64,000 nt of DNA from Pontibacter russatus (GTDB taxonomy: Bacteria > Bacteroidota > Bacteroidia > Cytophagales > Hymenobacteraceae). Shown one piece after another: positions 44,677 to 56,712 of this stretch. The stretch is taken from positions 2,559,001-2,623,000 of the forward strand of contig NZ_CP047984.1 in assembly GCF_009931655.1 (NCBI RefSeq), given 5' to 3'. The stretch's first letter is position 1, and each line of letters opens with the position of its first letter. The notes below the pieces were generated by a model. It had not been told where the DNA came from, did no database searches, and saw only the letters and a program-made list of their open reading frames with translations. The translations under genes and the position numbers were made by a program.

Positions 44677-44981
44677 AACTCCAAAGATATGGGTTTGGTA
44701 TACGAGTTCCGAATGGCGGGCCCGGCGGTTGCCTAAATGAAACAGGCCGGACTTATCAGCCACAGGGTTATATATAAAGTGCCTGCACGGCCTTCCCGCA
44801 GAAGCCCCGCCATATGGATAGAACGGGCACCAAACTCTCCTGGCGTATATATGGCTTTGGGCTGCCGCCTGTATATAGCTGGCAGCCTCGCTCAAGGACG
44901 CTTTTAAAGCAAAACGCCCCCTGCAGGGCGGCAGGAGGCGTTTTATATATGGCTTCTATATGCCGTGTCCTAAAATTCCGG
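44677..44981. other. Intergenic region ispD / queA
   Basis: 305 bases with several TATATA runs; holds the queA terminator at 44911-44944. No gene recognised. Confidence 0.5.
44911..44944. terminator. Terminator of queA
   Basis: AAAACGCC / GGCGTTTT (44911-44918 with 44937-44944) with an inner CCTGC/GCAGG stem; A and T tails make it usable in both directions. Confidence 0.8.
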
Positions 44982-46028
44982 TTACAGGATCAGCATCACA
45001 TCGCCGTAGCTGAAGAAGCGGTACTTTTCCTTCACGGCCTCTTCGTAGGCTTTCATGATCAAATCATACCCACCGAAGGCCGCCGCCATCATCAGCAGGG
45101 TGCTCTCCGGCATATGGAAATTAGTGATCAGGGCATTCGCGATCTTGAACTCATAAGGCGGGAAGATGAAGCGGTCTGTCCAGCCTTCGTTTGCTTTCAG
45201 GCGGTTGTTAGCCGACACCGAAGACTCCAGCGCGCGCATGGTGGTGGTACCAATGGCGCACACGCGCTTCTTGTTGTCCAGCGCCCGGTTTACGATTTCT
45301 GCCGTCTCGGCCGGCACCATAAAGTTCTCCGAGTCCGTTTTGTGCTTGGTCAGGTCTTCCACATCCACCGGGCGGAAAGTGCCCAGGCCCACGTGCAGCG
45401 TCAACGGGGCCACGTCCACGCCTTTTATCTCCAGGCGCTTCAGCACCTCTTTGGTAAAGTGCAGGCCTGCGGTGGGGGCGGCCACTGCGCCCACGTTTTT
45501 GGCGTACACCGTCTGGTAGCGCTCCCGGTCCTCGGGCTCCGCCTCCCGCTTGATGTACTTCGGAAGCGGCGTCTCGCCCAGGTCGTTGATGGTCTTGTAG
45601 AACTCCTCGTCCGAGCCATCGAACAGGAACTTGATGGTGCGTCCGCGGGAGGTGGTGTTGTCGATCACCTCGGCCACCAGGTCACTCTCGCCGAAGTACA
45701 GTTTGTTGCCTACGCGTATCTTGCGCGCGGGGTCCACCAGCACGTCCCACAGGTGGATGTCCTTGTTCAGTTCGCGCAGCAAAAACACCTCTATCTTCGC
45801 GCCAGTCTTCTCTTTGTTGCCGTACAGGCGGGCCGGAAACACCTTCGTGTCGTTCACCACCATCACGTCGCCGTCGTCAAAGTACTCCAGGATATCTTTG
45901 AAAACCCGGTGCTCTATTTTGCCGGTGTCGCGGTGTACCACCATCATGCGGGACTCGTCGCGGTTTTCGGTGGGGTGGCTGGCTAAGAACTCTTCGGGAA
46001 GGTCGAATTTAAATTCGGATAATTTCAT
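44982..46028 (-). CDS. queA: S-adenosylmethionine:tRNA ribosyltransferase-isomerase
   Basis: Transfers the ribosyl part of SAM to preQ1 in tRNA to make epoxyqueuosine. 348 aa, the family size. Diagnostic blocks: [25 protein letters not shown] at the start, [14 protein letters not shown] (about 57-70), [24 protein letters not shown] (about 150-173), [14 protein letters not shown] (about 175-188) and [10 protein letters not shown]. Monocistronic, with its own terminator. Confidence 0.97.
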   Translation of the reverse strand: MKLSEFKFDLPEEFLASHPTENRDESRMMVVHRDTGKIEHRVFKDILEYFDDGDVMVVNDTKVFPARLYGNKEKTGAKIEVFLLRELNKDIHLWDVLVDPARKIRVGNKLYFGESDLVAEVIDNTTSRGRTIKFLFDGSDEEFYKTINDLGETPLPKYIKREAEPEDRERYQTVYAKNVGAVAAPTAGLHFTKEVLKRLEIKGVDVAPLTLHVGLGTFRPVDVEDLTKHKTDSENFMVPAETAEIVNRALDNKKRVCAIGTTTMRALESSVSANNRLKANEGWTDRFIFPPYEFKIANALITNFHMPESTLLMMAAAFGGYDLIMKAYEEAVKEKYRFFSYGDVMLIL

Positions 46029-46219
46029 ATATCAACTATTACGGTATTCACTGCGTTGGTTTCTGATAATAGAACACGCAGGATGCCTGCCGTGTTTCAT
46101 AAACATCTGCTTTGTAGAAACCAAAAAATCAAACCGCAAATTTACTCAGTTTGCCCGAATTATTCTTACTTTTAAGGAAATTACTTCTGCATGATTCAAC
46201 CTGAATTTAGAACAAAACT

Positions 46220-47467
46220 ATGATATACCTGCGCCTGATAGCAGAAAGTTTCCGTTTCGCGTGGCAGGCGCTGCGGGCTAACATGCTGCGCACGTTCCTG
46301 TCGCTGCTTGGCGTCACCATCGGCATCTTCGCTATCATCTCGGTGTTCACGCTCGTCGACTCACTGGAGCGCAACGTGCGCGACAGCATGAGCTTTATCG
46401 GCGACAAAGTGATATATGTGCAGAAGTGGCCCTGGTCATTTGGCGGAGAGTACCCCTGGTGGAAGTACTTCCAGCGCCCGGAACCCACCATGCGCGAGTT
46501 CCGGCAACTGGAAGACCGCATCACCATGAGCAACGGGGTGGCCATTTTCGCAACGAAGGGCGACAACACTTTCAAGCACGAGAACAACAGCTACTCCGGG
46601 GCTAACCTGATGGGCGTGACCTACGAGTACAACAAAGTGGCGGAGATTCCGGTGGCACAGGGCCGTTACTTTGTGCCGCAGGAGGTGGAAGCCGCCCGCA
46701 ACGTGATGCTGCTTGGGGACGAGGTGGCCTCCAAACTTTACCCGCACAGCAACCCGCTGGGGCAGGAACTGAAAGTGGCGGGCCAGAAGTTTACGGTAAT
46801 TGGCGTGATCGAGAAGCAGGGCGAGAATATGTTCGGCATGCCAAACTTCGACCAGATGGGCATTGTGCCCTATGGCTCCTTTGCGAAGATGTTTGACGTG
46901 GGCCCCGACGGGCTTGGCTCCACCATCGCCGCCAAGGGCCGCGAGGACGACCCGGGCCTGCTGGAGTTGGAGTACGAGGTGCGCGGCCTGATGCGCAACA
47001 TCAGGGGACTGCGCCCCCGCGACGAGGACAGCTTCGCCCTGAACCGCCCGGAGATGGCCACGCAGGCCATCGGCAGCTTTTTTGAGGTGGTGGGCCTCGG
47101 CGGCTGGGTGATCGGCGGGTTTGCCATACTGGTGGGCGGCTTCGGCATCGCCAACATCATGTTTGTGTCGGTGAAGGAGCGCACCAACATCATCGGCATC
47201 CAGAAATCGCTTGGCGCCAAAAACTACTTCATCCTGTTCCAGTTCCTGTTCGAGTCGGTGTTCCTGAGCCTGCTGGGCGGCGGCATCGGCATCCTGCTCG
47301 TGTTCCTGCTCACGCTCATCCCGCAGGACATTATGGCAGTGGCGCTGTCGGTGGGCAACATTATACTGGGGCTGGGCGTATCGGCCGTTATTGGCATGCT
47401 CTCCGGTATCATTCCGGCCGTTTTGGCCTCCAACTTAGACCCTGTTATTGCCATCCGCTCTAAATAA
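46220..47467 (+). CDS. MacB/FtsX-type ABC transporter permease
   Basis: Membrane component of an export or lipoprotein-handling ABC system, 415 aa. First span at about 20-42 (SLLGVTIGIFAIISVFTLVD), a long periplasmic MacB_PCD domain (about 45-285), then three C-terminal spans (about 290-400) in the FtsX domain (GFGIANIMFVSVKERTNIIGIQKSLGAK is the conserved coupling region, shown in part). The cognate ATPase is not adjacent, which is common in Bacteroidota. Ends before a strong hairpin. Confidence 0.92.
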   Translation: MIYLRLIAESFRFAWQALRANMLRTFLSLLGVTIGIFAIISVFTLVDSLERNVRDSMSFIGDKVIYVQKWPWSFGGEYPWWKYFQRPEPTMREFRQLEDRITMSNGVAIFATKGDNTFKHENNSYSGANLMGVTYEYNKVAEIPVAQGRYFVPQEVEAARNVMLLGDEVASKLYPHSNPLGQELKVAGQKFTVIGVIEKQGENMFGMPNFDQMGIVPYGSFAKMFDVGPDGLGSTIAAKGREDDPGLLELEYEVRGLMRNIRGLRPRDEDSFALNRPEMATQAIGSFFEVVGLGGWVIGGFAILVGGFGIANIMFVSVKERTNIIGIQKSLGAKNYFILFQFLFESVFLSLLGGGIGILLVFLLTLIPQDIMAVALSVGNIILGLGVSAVIGMLSGIIPAVLASNLDPVIAIRSK

Positions 47468-47479
47468 ATACAGTTAAAT

Positions 47480-47523
47480 CCCCGGCTTTTGCTGCGCCCC
47501 CACACGGCGTCGCGCAGCCGGGG
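47480..47523 (+). terminator. Terminator of the permease gene
   Basis: CCCCGGC...GCTGCGC pairs with GCGCAGC.CGGGG (47480-47523) with a short internal bulge, followed by TTAATTTTTG. Confidence 0.65.
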
Positions 47524-47600
47524 CTTAATTTTTGTGATGCTGTACGCCTGCCATATCTATGGCAGGGTGCCGCAGGCACCGGAAGATGACGACGAGAAAA

Positions 47601-48464
47601 ATGACGAAGCTTAGAAAGACAAGTAAAACCAAGCTGCACGAGGAAACAGTAAACACCGGCAGCGGCCAGACCATCCTGAACCCGGATGTAAATAATAACA
47701 AAGCTACCTCTATTACCGACCTGCGCGAAAGCGGCGAGTCCACGGCCCCGCCCGCCTCGGTGGAAGACAGGAGAATACGCCAGGCTTTTGTAGACAAAGA
47801 CTGGAACGAGATAAAGATTGCGGACTCCTGGCAGATCTTCAAGGTGATGTCTGAGTTTGTGGAGGGCTTCGAGAAGCTGGCGAAGATAGGCCCCTGCGTT
47901 TCCATCTTCGGCTCGGCCCGCACCAAAAGCACACACAAGTATTACCAGATGGCCGAGGAGATTGCCGCCAAACTGGTGCGCCACGGCTACGGGGTGATTA
48001 CGGGCGGCGGCCCCGGCATAATGGAGGCAGGCAACAAAGGCGCCCACTCCGAGGGCGGCAAGTCCGTGGGCCTCAACATCCAGCTGCCGTTCGAGCAGTT
48101 CAACAACATCTACATCGACTCCGACAAGCTCATCAACTTCGACTACTTCTTTGTGCGCAAGGTGATGTTTGTGAAGTACGCGCAGGGTTTTATCGGCATG
48201 CCGGGCGGCTTTGGCACGCTGGACGAGCTGTTCGAGGCCATCACCCTGATCCAGACGAAGAAGATCGGCGCTTTCCCGATTGTGCTGGTGGGCCGCTCTT
48301 ACTGGGAGGGCCTGTTCCAGTGGATTGAGAACGTGATGCTGAACGAAGAGAGCAACATCAGCCCGGCAGACCTGGACCTGGTGCATATCGTGGACGATGC
48401 CTCCGACGCCGTGAAGATTATCGACGACTTCTACAGCAAGTACCTGCTGTCTCCGAACTTTTAA
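47601..48464 (+). CDS. LOG-family / TIGR00730 Rossmann-fold protein
   Basis: Lysine-decarboxylase-like (LOG) protein, probably a nucleoside 5'-monophosphate phosphoribohydrolase. The family motif PGGFGTLDELFEAITL (about 204-219) and the nucleotide loop GGGPGIMEAGNKGAH (about 135-149) are intact. The core starts near residue 90 (IFGSARTKSTHKYYQMAE), so the first about 85 residues are an extra, low-complexity basic N-terminus. The start is uncertain: ATGs at 47559, 47586 and 47601 are in frame; 47601 has the most typical A-rich leader. Confidence 0.9.
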   Translation: MTKLRKTSKTKLHEETVNTGSGQTILNPDVNNNKATSITDLRESGESTAPPASVEDRRIRQAFVDKDWNEIKIADSWQIFKVMSEFVEGFEKLAKIGPCVSIFGSARTKSTHKYYQMAEEIAAKLVRHGYGVITGGGPGIMEAGNKGAHSEGGKSVGLNIQLPFEQFNNIYIDSDKLINFDYFFVRKVMFVKYAQGFIGMPGGFGTLDELFEAITLIQTKKIGAFPIVLVGRSYWEGLFQWIENVMLNEESNISPADLDLVHIVDDASDAVKIIDDFYSKYLLSPNF

Positions 48465-48499
48465 GCTGCATACCGCTACGGTATATATACCCTGCCGAA

Positions 48500-48535
48500 A
48501 AGAGCAGCCCCGATGCAGGGCTGCTCTTCTCTTTT
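48500..48535 (+). terminator. Terminator of the LOG-family gene
   Basis: Stem AAGAGCAGCCC / GGGCTGCTCTT (48500-48510 with 48518-48528), 7-nt loop, T-rich tail. Confidence 0.85.
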
Positions 48536-48598
48536 GTGCTGCGGCGCCACAACCGCTTTTCGCCCTATCTTTACCGCTTTGCCTGCGTACATCTCTGC

Positions 48599-48991
48599 AT
48601 GAGCATGAGGGCATTACTTTCCAGAAAAACAAACAAGAGGGTGAAGCAGGACCTGAAGGTCCAGGAAAAGCAGAACATCGAGATCCGCGACAGCCTGGCC
48701 ATGGAACGCACCAAGCTCGCCAACGAGCGCACGCTTCTGGCTTATATGCGCACAGCCATGGCGCTGGTGCTGGCCGGGCTCACGTTCATCAAGCTCTTCG
48801 AAGACCCCGTATATATAGGCGTGGGCGTATTGGCCATTCCCTCTGGCCTTGGGGTGGCCTTTTACGGATACGGTAGGTTCACGAAGAAGCAGAAGGCCAT
48901 TTCGCAGCACACCACCGCCTATACGCCCACCAGCCCCATACACGCGGAGGTGGCCGCGCAGCAGAAAAAAGACCCGGCCGCCCACATATGA
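48599..48991 (+). CDS. DUF202 (YidH-like) membrane protein, copy 1
   Basis: 130 aa from ATG 48599 (a second ATG at 48605 is equally possible). A Lys-rich amphipathic start (KRVKQDLKVQEKQNIEIRD) precedes the DUF202 signature MERTKLANERTLLAYMRTAMAL and two or three hydrophobic helices (about 60-78, 82-102). E. coli YidH homologues are inner-membrane proteins of unknown role. The next gene is a paralogue 246 bp away. Confidence 0.85.
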   Translation: MSMRALLSRKTNKRVKQDLKVQEKQNIEIRDSLAMERTKLANERTLLAYMRTAMALVLAGLTFIKLFEDPVYIGVGVLAIPSGLGVAFYGYGRFTKKQKAISQHTTAYTPTSPIHAEVAAQQKKDPAAHI

Positions 48992-49237
48992 TCGCACCGC
49001 TGATCTTCGCTGACATGGAGCCGGAACAGAATGTAACAGCCCGTAACGAGCCATTTTCAAGAGCCGCGGTGGCGGAATCGCCCGCCGGTCTACAGGCTAA
49101 TAAGTACCCGGACAAAATCAAATTGCTTTATACACAAAAGAACTATAGATATGATACCTGAAAATCAATAGTATATGACATAAAATGTCTTGTGTCTTAA
49201 TACTTGTGTTCTTTTATTTACCTCTTAAAAAAACAAG

Positions 49238-49606
49238 ATGCCTGATCCTGACAAAGAAAAGATAAAGAGACTCAAGAAGAAGCTTAAGCTGCAGGAGAAG
49301 AAGAATGCCGAGATCCGCGACCAGATGGCCGTGCAGCGCACCATCTTCGCCAACGAGCGTACTCTGATGGCCTACCTGCGTACGGCGATTACCATTATGG
49401 CCGGCGCCTTTGCCGCCATCAAGCTGTCGCAGCACAAGTACATGGAGGTTATTGGGTTTGTGCTTATGCCCGTAGGACTTGCCCTGGCGGTGTACAGTTT
49501 TTACAGGTATTTTCAGAAGCAGCGGCTCATACAGCGCCAGCGCCAGGATTATGCACAGACCAGCCACCACCACGCCGAACTGCACGAAAAGGAAGCCTCG
49601 CGCTAA
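49238..49606 (+). CDS. DUF202 membrane protein, copy 2
   Basis: 122 aa, paralogue of the preceding gene: KLKLQEKKNAEIRDQMAVQR, then TIFANERTLMAYLRTAITIM and helices at about 50-66 and 70-92, ending in a His-rich tail (SHHHAELHEKEASR). The two copies are close in layout but the second has its own AT-rich upstream region and is probably separately transcribed. Function unknown. Confidence 0.87.
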   Translation: MPDPDKEKIKRLKKKLKLQEKKNAEIRDQMAVQRTIFANERTLMAYLRTAITIMAGAFAAIKLSQHKYMEVIGFVLMPVGLALAVYSFYRYFQKQRLIQRQRQDYAQTSHHHAELHEKEASR

Positions 49607-49718
49607 GGCAACATCGACTGACGCACCACTCACGATACTTACCGGACGGTAAACCAAATGCTGCTGTTTTCTGTTAAGATGGGTTAGGGTTTCGCTCCTG
49701 CAGAAGCCTGATATTTCG

Positions 49719-49726
49719 TACCTTTG
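49719..49726 (+). promoter_or_regulatory. -7 box of uvrA
   Basis: TACCTTTG, 24 nt before the uvrA ATG; no clear -33 element. Confidence 0.5.
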
Positions 49727-49749
49727 CCATTTAAAACCACACACGCTGC

Positions 49750-52662
<2,913 letters not shown>

Positions 52663-52678
52663 GGAGTAATCCTGGCTC

Positions 52679-52714
52679 ACAGCGGAGGCCGCTATATATA
52701 GCGGCCTCCGCTGT
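52679..52714. terminator. Perfect 36-bp palindromic terminator
   Basis: Bases 52679-52714 are a perfect palindrome centred on GCTATATATAGC, 16 bp after uvrA and next to the convergent DUF4142 stop. Confidence 0.75.
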
Positions 52715-53284
52715 TTATATATTGTCTATCGTCTCTTCCAGCTCTTCCACTGTCTGCTGGTGCTGCCGCAGCAGGGGCAACTGCTTGGAGGCATACTGTT
52801 TCAGCTCCATTACCTGGCCGTTCTCCGCCATATCTTCGTAGCGCTCAATCAGTTCGTTGTGCTGCTTTGTGATGCGGTCTATATAGGCCAGGTCGAAGGC
52901 GATGCCCGATTTGGCGGTTATCTCCTCATATAGCTCGTGGTGGCGCGAACCGAGCGTGCTGGGCAGCACAAAATTGCGCTGCATAGCCACCTCTTGCAGC
53001 TCGTTCAGCATTTGCTGGTTGGCCTGCACCATCTCCTGGGCAATCTCCTTCACCTCCGGGCTGACGGCTTTCTCCAGGGCTGCCCCGCCGAGTTGCACCT
53101 CCAGCATGCTGGCGCTCGCGGCCTCGGCCGCAAACAGGGCGTCGTTTTCCATGCCCTCCACGCCCGCCGCCTCAAACTGCTGCACGCTTTGCTGCACCGC
53201 CAGTTCCACGCTGTCGTCGGGGGTGCAGGCGGTGGTGAACAGGAGGGCCGCGGCTGATAATACTGTTAGTGCAGATTTTTTCAT
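52715..53284 (-). CDS. DUF4142 lipoprotein, copy 1
   Basis: 189 aa from ATG 53284; a longer frame starts 12 codons earlier but lacks signal character. Lipobox FTTAC (Cys about 20). The DUF4142 helical-bundle pattern is present: AAEAASASMLEVQLGGAALEK, VSPEVKEIAQEMVQANQQML, LGSRHHELYEEITAKSGIAFDLAYIDRITKQHNELIERYED (quoted in parts), a ferritin-like four-helix fold. Role unknown; related proteins are sometimes stress-linked. Tandem paralogue of the next gene. Confidence 0.87.
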   Translation of the reverse strand: MKKSALTVLSAAALLFTTACTPDDSVELAVQQSVQQFEAAGVEGMENDALFAAEAASASMLEVQLGGAALEKAVSPEVKEIAQEMVQANQQMLNELQEVAMQRNFVLPSTLGSRHHELYEEITAKSGIAFDLAYIDRITKQHNELIERYEDMAENGQVMELKQYASKQLPLLRQHQQTVEELEETIDNI

Positions 53285-53374
53285 GGTGCCAGTTGCGTTA
53301 AACAATAAAAGCACCTGCAAGATAATACTTACAGATGCTTTTAGTACTCAAATTATATATAGAACGTTGCCTGA

Positions 53375-53983
53375 CTACTGATCAGCGGGCGTACCGGCGT
53401 TTGTGTTGTCGCCATCCAGCGCGTCGTTGATCTGTCTGGCACGGTCGAGGTGCTTCTGCAGGGTGGCGACGGTAGTTGCAGCGAAATTCTTGATTTCAGC
53501 GTCTTCGAGGTCTTCGGCGGCATCCTTGAACAGCTCCACGTCTTCTTCGTGGTCGCTCACCATCAGGTCCATATAGGCGTCATCGAAGTCAGCGCCTGCT
53601 TTTTCGCGCAACTCCTTCACATGGTCCATATGCTTGTCGCTCATGCTGTCAGGCAGTGTGATGTTCTTCTGCGCTGCCAGTTGCTTCAGCTGGTCGTTGG
53701 CTTTGGTGTGGTCGGTCACCATCATCTTCCCAAAGTCCTTTACATCCGGGCTCTGCGCCTTCTGCTGCGCCAGATTCCCTAATTCCACTTCCATCATACC
53801 ACCGCTGGCAGCCTTCGTCATAAATTCAGAGGCTTCGTCTACCTGCTCTTCCATAGGGGTGTCTTCTACCCGCTGCTCGTTCACTTCCTGCGCCTCTTCT
53901 ACGGCGCCTTTTTCCTGGTTGCAGGCAGCCGTTCCGAACAGGAGGGCGCCTATTATGGTCCATGTTGATGCAATCTTTTTCAT
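53375..53983 (-). CDS. DUF4142 lipoprotein, copy 2
   Basis: 202 aa. Signal with lipobox GTAAC (Cys 21), then a Glu-rich linker (EEAQEVNEQRVEDTPMEEQ) and the DUF4142 domain: MTKAASGGMMEVELGNLAQQ, SPDVKDFGKMMVTDHTKAND, MSDKHMDHVKELREKAGADF, DDAYMDLMVSDHEEDVELFK. Better match to the family than copy 1. About 90 nt lie between the two genes, so co-transcription (copy 2 first) is likely. Confidence 0.92.
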   Translation of the reverse strand: MKKIASTWTIIGALLFGTAACNQEKGAVEEAQEVNEQRVEDTPMEEQVDEASEFMTKAASGGMMEVELGNLAQQKAQSPDVKDFGKMMVTDHTKANDQLKQLAAQKNITLPDSMSDKHMDHVKELREKAGADFDDAYMDLMVSDHEEDVELFKDAAEDLEDAEIKNFAATTVATLQKHLDRARQINDALDGDNTNAGTPADQ

Positions 53984-54168
53984 AATTCTGTTGTAGTTTT
54001 AGTTCTCAAATGGGGTGCAAGCAGAATAATTTATACGTTTCAGAAAATATTGAGTTCTTATAGCCGGTCTAACTAATCCTATTATATATGGCTGAGAACT
54101 GCCGCAGGCTGAGCGGGCGCAGGGGCAGCCACGCTATTTTATAACGCTAACCAGTAAACCACATACGC

Positions 54169-54888
54169 ATGATGTACAACAAACCAATGTTTGAGAGAGA
54201 GAGAAGAAACCGTGTAGGGCAGCTGTTGCTTGTTATTGCGCTGCTGTGGATGCCGCTAACGCAAGTGCAGGCGCAGGACGGGTACGAAGACGACATGGAG
54301 GAGGAAGAGGTGGAGCGCTACCGCGTGCTGAAGGTGAACCCCTTCCAGTTGGGAGACGTCTCGCTGTCCTATGAGAAGATGCGCACGAATCGCATCTCCA
54401 ACGAGATTGCCTTCAGCTATATATACCGGAGCTTCCTGCAGGGCGACGGCGGGCTTCCGGAGGACGTGCGGGTGCAGGGGGCGGGCATCCGGATGAGCCA
54501 GCGCAAATACTCCAACAAGGCCTCAGGCAAGCCCTACGGTTTCTTCCACGGCTTTGTGTTCGGGTATCGGTTCATGGCTTTCGAAGAAGGTGTCTTCGGG
54601 CTGCCGGAGCACGCGCCCGGCGACCCGGATTACCGCCTGGTGGGCCGCCTGTACCAGAACTCGCTGGACCTGAGCTATCAGCTTGGGGTGCAGTTCAGGC
54701 TATCGGAGCACCTGACGGCGGAGGCGGCCGGCGCACTGGGGGCCCGTGCCAAGTACGCGCTTGCCAAAAACGCAGGCGCGCTGCTGACGGATAACATCAT
54801 AGGCCATGCGTTGGTGGCCGAAGACAACTCCGCCGTTTTTGTGGTGCCCGCGCCGCAGCTTATCCTTTCGGTTGGCTACGCATTTTGA
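54169..54888 (+). CDS. Hypothetical outer-membrane protein
   Basis: 239 aa. Signal region about 14-35 (RVGQLLLVIALLWMPLTQVQAQ) after a charged N-terminus, an acidic linker (DGYEDDMEEEEVERYRVLKVNPFQLGDVSL), then alternating beta-like strands (SYEKMRTNRISNEIAFSYIY, YGFFHGFVFGYRFM, LSYQLGVQFRLSEHLTAEAA) and a final strand LILSVGYAF with terminal Phe, as in outer-membrane barrels. The family is not recognised; DUF3575-like proteins have a similar look. Starts at 54169 or the adjacent ATG at 54172. Confidence 0.7.
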   Translation: MMYNKPMFERERRNRVGQLLLVIALLWMPLTQVQAQDGYEDDMEEEEVERYRVLKVNPFQLGDVSLSYEKMRTNRISNEIAFSYIYRSFLQGDGGLPEDVRVQGAGIRMSQRKYSNKASGKPYGFFHGFVFGYRFMAFEEGVFGLPEHAPGDPDYRLVGRLYQNSLDLSYQLGVQFRLSEHLTAEAAGALGARAKYALAKNAGALLTDNIIGHALVAEDNSAVFVVPAPQLILSVGYAF

Positions 54889-54910
54889 TACAGCCAACAA
54901 TACCGGCTAT

Positions 54911-54963
54911 ATATAAAAGGGAACAGCCAATGCAAAAGCTGCATTGGCTGTTCCCTTTTATAT
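54911..54963. terminator. Bidirectional long-stem terminator
   Basis: Perfect 24-bp stem (54911-54934 with 54940-54963), 5-nt loop AAAGC, between the convergent outer-membrane and hydratase genes. Confidence 0.8.
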
Positions 54964-55007
54964 GAGATTTCGTTTATGTAGAAGTAAGGCATATATAGCC
55001 TTCGCTG

Positions 55008-55790
55008 CTACCTTCCCTTAAACTGCGCCTTTCGCTTCTCGTTAAAAGCGGCTATGCCTTCCTGGTAGTCTTCCGTGTTTCCGGCAATCTTTTGGCAGTA
55101 GGCCTCATATTCCAGCATCTCGTCCAGGGTGGAGCTGAAGGATTTGTTCAGCATCTTTTTTATCAGGCCGATGGCTTTGGTAGGGGCAGTGGCGTACCGG
55201 GCAGCCAGTTCGGCCACGGCGGCATCCAGGGCCTCCGGCGCCACCACCCGGTTCACCAGACCCAGTTCCTGCGCCTCCTCGGCCGTTACTTTCGAGCCGA
55301 GCGTGCTCAGTTCAAAGGCCTTCAGCGAGCCCACGGCGCGCGGCAGGAAGAAGGACGAGCCGGAGTCCAGCACCAGCCCCACGTTCACGAACACCTCTAT
55401 CATACTGGCCGCAGACGAGGCAACCACCATATCGCAGGCAAGCGCCAGTGAGCAGCCCGCCCCGGCGGCCACTCCGTTCAGTTTACATATAATAGGCTTG
55501 GGCAGGTCACGCATGGCCCTGATGATGGGGTTATACCGCTTCTCCAGCGACTCGGACAGGTCGCGCTTGCTGGCTCCCGCGATGGCTTTCAAATCCTGAC
55601 CGGAGCAGAAGGCTTTTCCGGCACCCGTCAGCACCACCACCCGCACGCTTTCGTCGCGGGCCACCTGCTTCAGCGCATCCTGCAGGTCGTAGCTTTGCTG
55701 GTCGTTGAACGCATTGAAAACGTCCGGCCTGTTCAGGGTGATGGTGGCAACTCCATTGGCTACCTCATATAGTAAGCACGCGTAGTTCAT
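55008..55790 (-). CDS. Enoyl-CoA hydratase/isomerase (PaaG-like)
   Basis: Crotonase-fold enzyme of 260 aa from ATG 55790; the longer upstream frame is not similar to the family. The oxyanion-hole segments are FCSGQDLKAIAG (about 63-74) and LNGVAAGAGCSLALACDMVVAS (about 104-125), and the acidic residue typical of the PaaG group falls in VNVGLVLDSGSSFFLPRAVG. It resembles 1,2-epoxyphenylacetyl-CoA isomerase PaaG, but other paa genes are absent here, so a general fatty-acid or aromatic hydratase is equally possible. Confidence 0.88.
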   Translation of the reverse strand: MNYACLLYEVANGVATITLNRPDVFNAFNDQQSYDLQDALKQVARDESVRVVVLTGAGKAFCSGQDLKAIAGASKRDLSESLEKRYNPIIRAMRDLPKPIICKLNGVAAGAGCSLALACDMVVASSAASMIEVFVNVGLVLDSGSSFFLPRAVGSLKAFELSTLGSKVTAEEAQELGLVNRVVAPEALDAAVAELAARYATAPTKAIGLIKKMLNKSFSSTLDEMLEYEAYCQKIAGNTEDYQEGIAAFNEKRKAQFKGR

Positions 55791-55863
55791 CCTGTTTCTC
55801 CGTTGGCTGCCTCGTAAAGTTAACAAAACACCTCCTTGCGGCAAGGCACCTATATAGCTGGGT

Positions 55864-56487
55864 TTACAGCCCCCCAGCGAAAGCCGCCACAACCGCCAGC
55901 AGCAGCCCGCTGGCAAAGCCCGCATATACCTGTGCGGGCGTGTGTACATGCAGGGCCAGCCGCGCCGTGAGCACCGCCCCCGACAGCAGGATTCCCAGCG
56001 CTATCGGCACCACCATGCGGGCCTCCGGGGCGAGCCAGTTCAGGACAAGCAGCAGGCCCAAGCCACCGCCCATCCCGATGCTGTGCGCGCTTATCTTCCA
56101 GAACAGCGAGATGAGGTAAGTCAGGAAAACGGAGGCGGCGATAATGCCCATCACAAAGTAAAAGAGGGCATCGAAGTTTGCCTCGCGGTGCAGCAGGTAA
56201 GCGGTGATGGCATAGCAGACACCCGTAAACAGCAGGGGCAGGCCACGCTGATCGCGCCTTTCCATCTCCACCGAGTCGAGGTGGCCGAGGCGCACCATGC
56301 TGTAGGCCGCCACACCCGGAAGGATAAACGTGGTAAAGAATATCATGGCCAGCACCACCCACCTTATATGGAAAGGCAGCGTGAGCGTAGACACGGGCAT
56401 GTAATACAGGATAATCGCGAAAAGGTAAGTCGGGAGCAACAGCGGGTGGAAGGCCACCGACAGCACCTGCGCAAGGGTACGATTCAC
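55864..56487 (-). CDS. PAP2-like integral membrane protein
   Basis: 207 aa, six or so membrane helices (MNRTLAQVLSVAFHPLLLPT start, then about 45-62, 82-97, 105-125, 140-155, 160-175, 185-205). The remnants of phosphatidic-acid-phosphatase motifs are seen in KISAHSIGMGG and RLALHVHTPAQVYAGF, but the final catalytic Asp of the SRxxxxxHxxxD motif is replaced, so phosphatase activity is doubtful. Start is GTG at 56487; no ATG precedes the first helix. Confidence 0.75.
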   Translation of the reverse strand: MNRTLAQVLSVAFHPLLLPTYLFAIILYYMPVSTLTLPFHIRWVVLAMIFFTTFILPGVAAYSMVRLGHLDSVEMERRDQRGLPLLFTGVCYAITAYLLHREANFDALFYFVMGIIAASVFLTYLISLFWKISAHSIGMGGGLGLLLVLNWLAPEARMVVPIALGILLSGAVLTARLALHVHTPAQVYAGFASGLLLAVVAAFAGGL

Positions 56488-56587
56488 TATCAGTTATGAA
56501 TTACGAGTAAGTGTAGCAGCCATATATGAACTTAAGCGGAAAGAAGCTATACCGGCGGCGGTTGTGGTTTGTTTTAGAAACGGCTAC

Positions 56588-56613
56588 TTATCAACACGTC
56601 GCGCTGTGGATAA
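56588..56613. other. Pair of DnaA-box-like 9-mers
   Basis: TTATCAACA (56588-56596, 8 of 9 match to TTATCCACA) and TGTGGATAA (56605-56613, a perfect box on the minus strand), facing each other 8 bp apart in a gene-free stretch. Two boxes are too few to call an origin. Confidence 0.3.
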
Positions 56614-56650
56614 CGGTATTAGTTCAGCTAAGATGAAGCATAATGAACCT

Positions 56651-56682
56651 TCCTACTCCCCTTATTAGGCGGAGTTGTTTTC
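56651..56682. repeat. CCCC/GGAGTT-type palindromic repeat, copy C
   Basis: CTACTCCCCTTATTAGGCGG followed by AGTTGTTTTC; degenerate relative of the copies at 30275 and 43869. Confidence 0.4.
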
Positions 56683-56712
56683 TATTGCTCGAATAACTGC
56701 TGGCTTTAAGCA

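Noticed and set aside
56500-56700. Replication origin
   Set aside because: Only two DnaA-like boxes, no dnaA/dnaN or AT-rich unwinding element seen; GC skew cannot be computed here.
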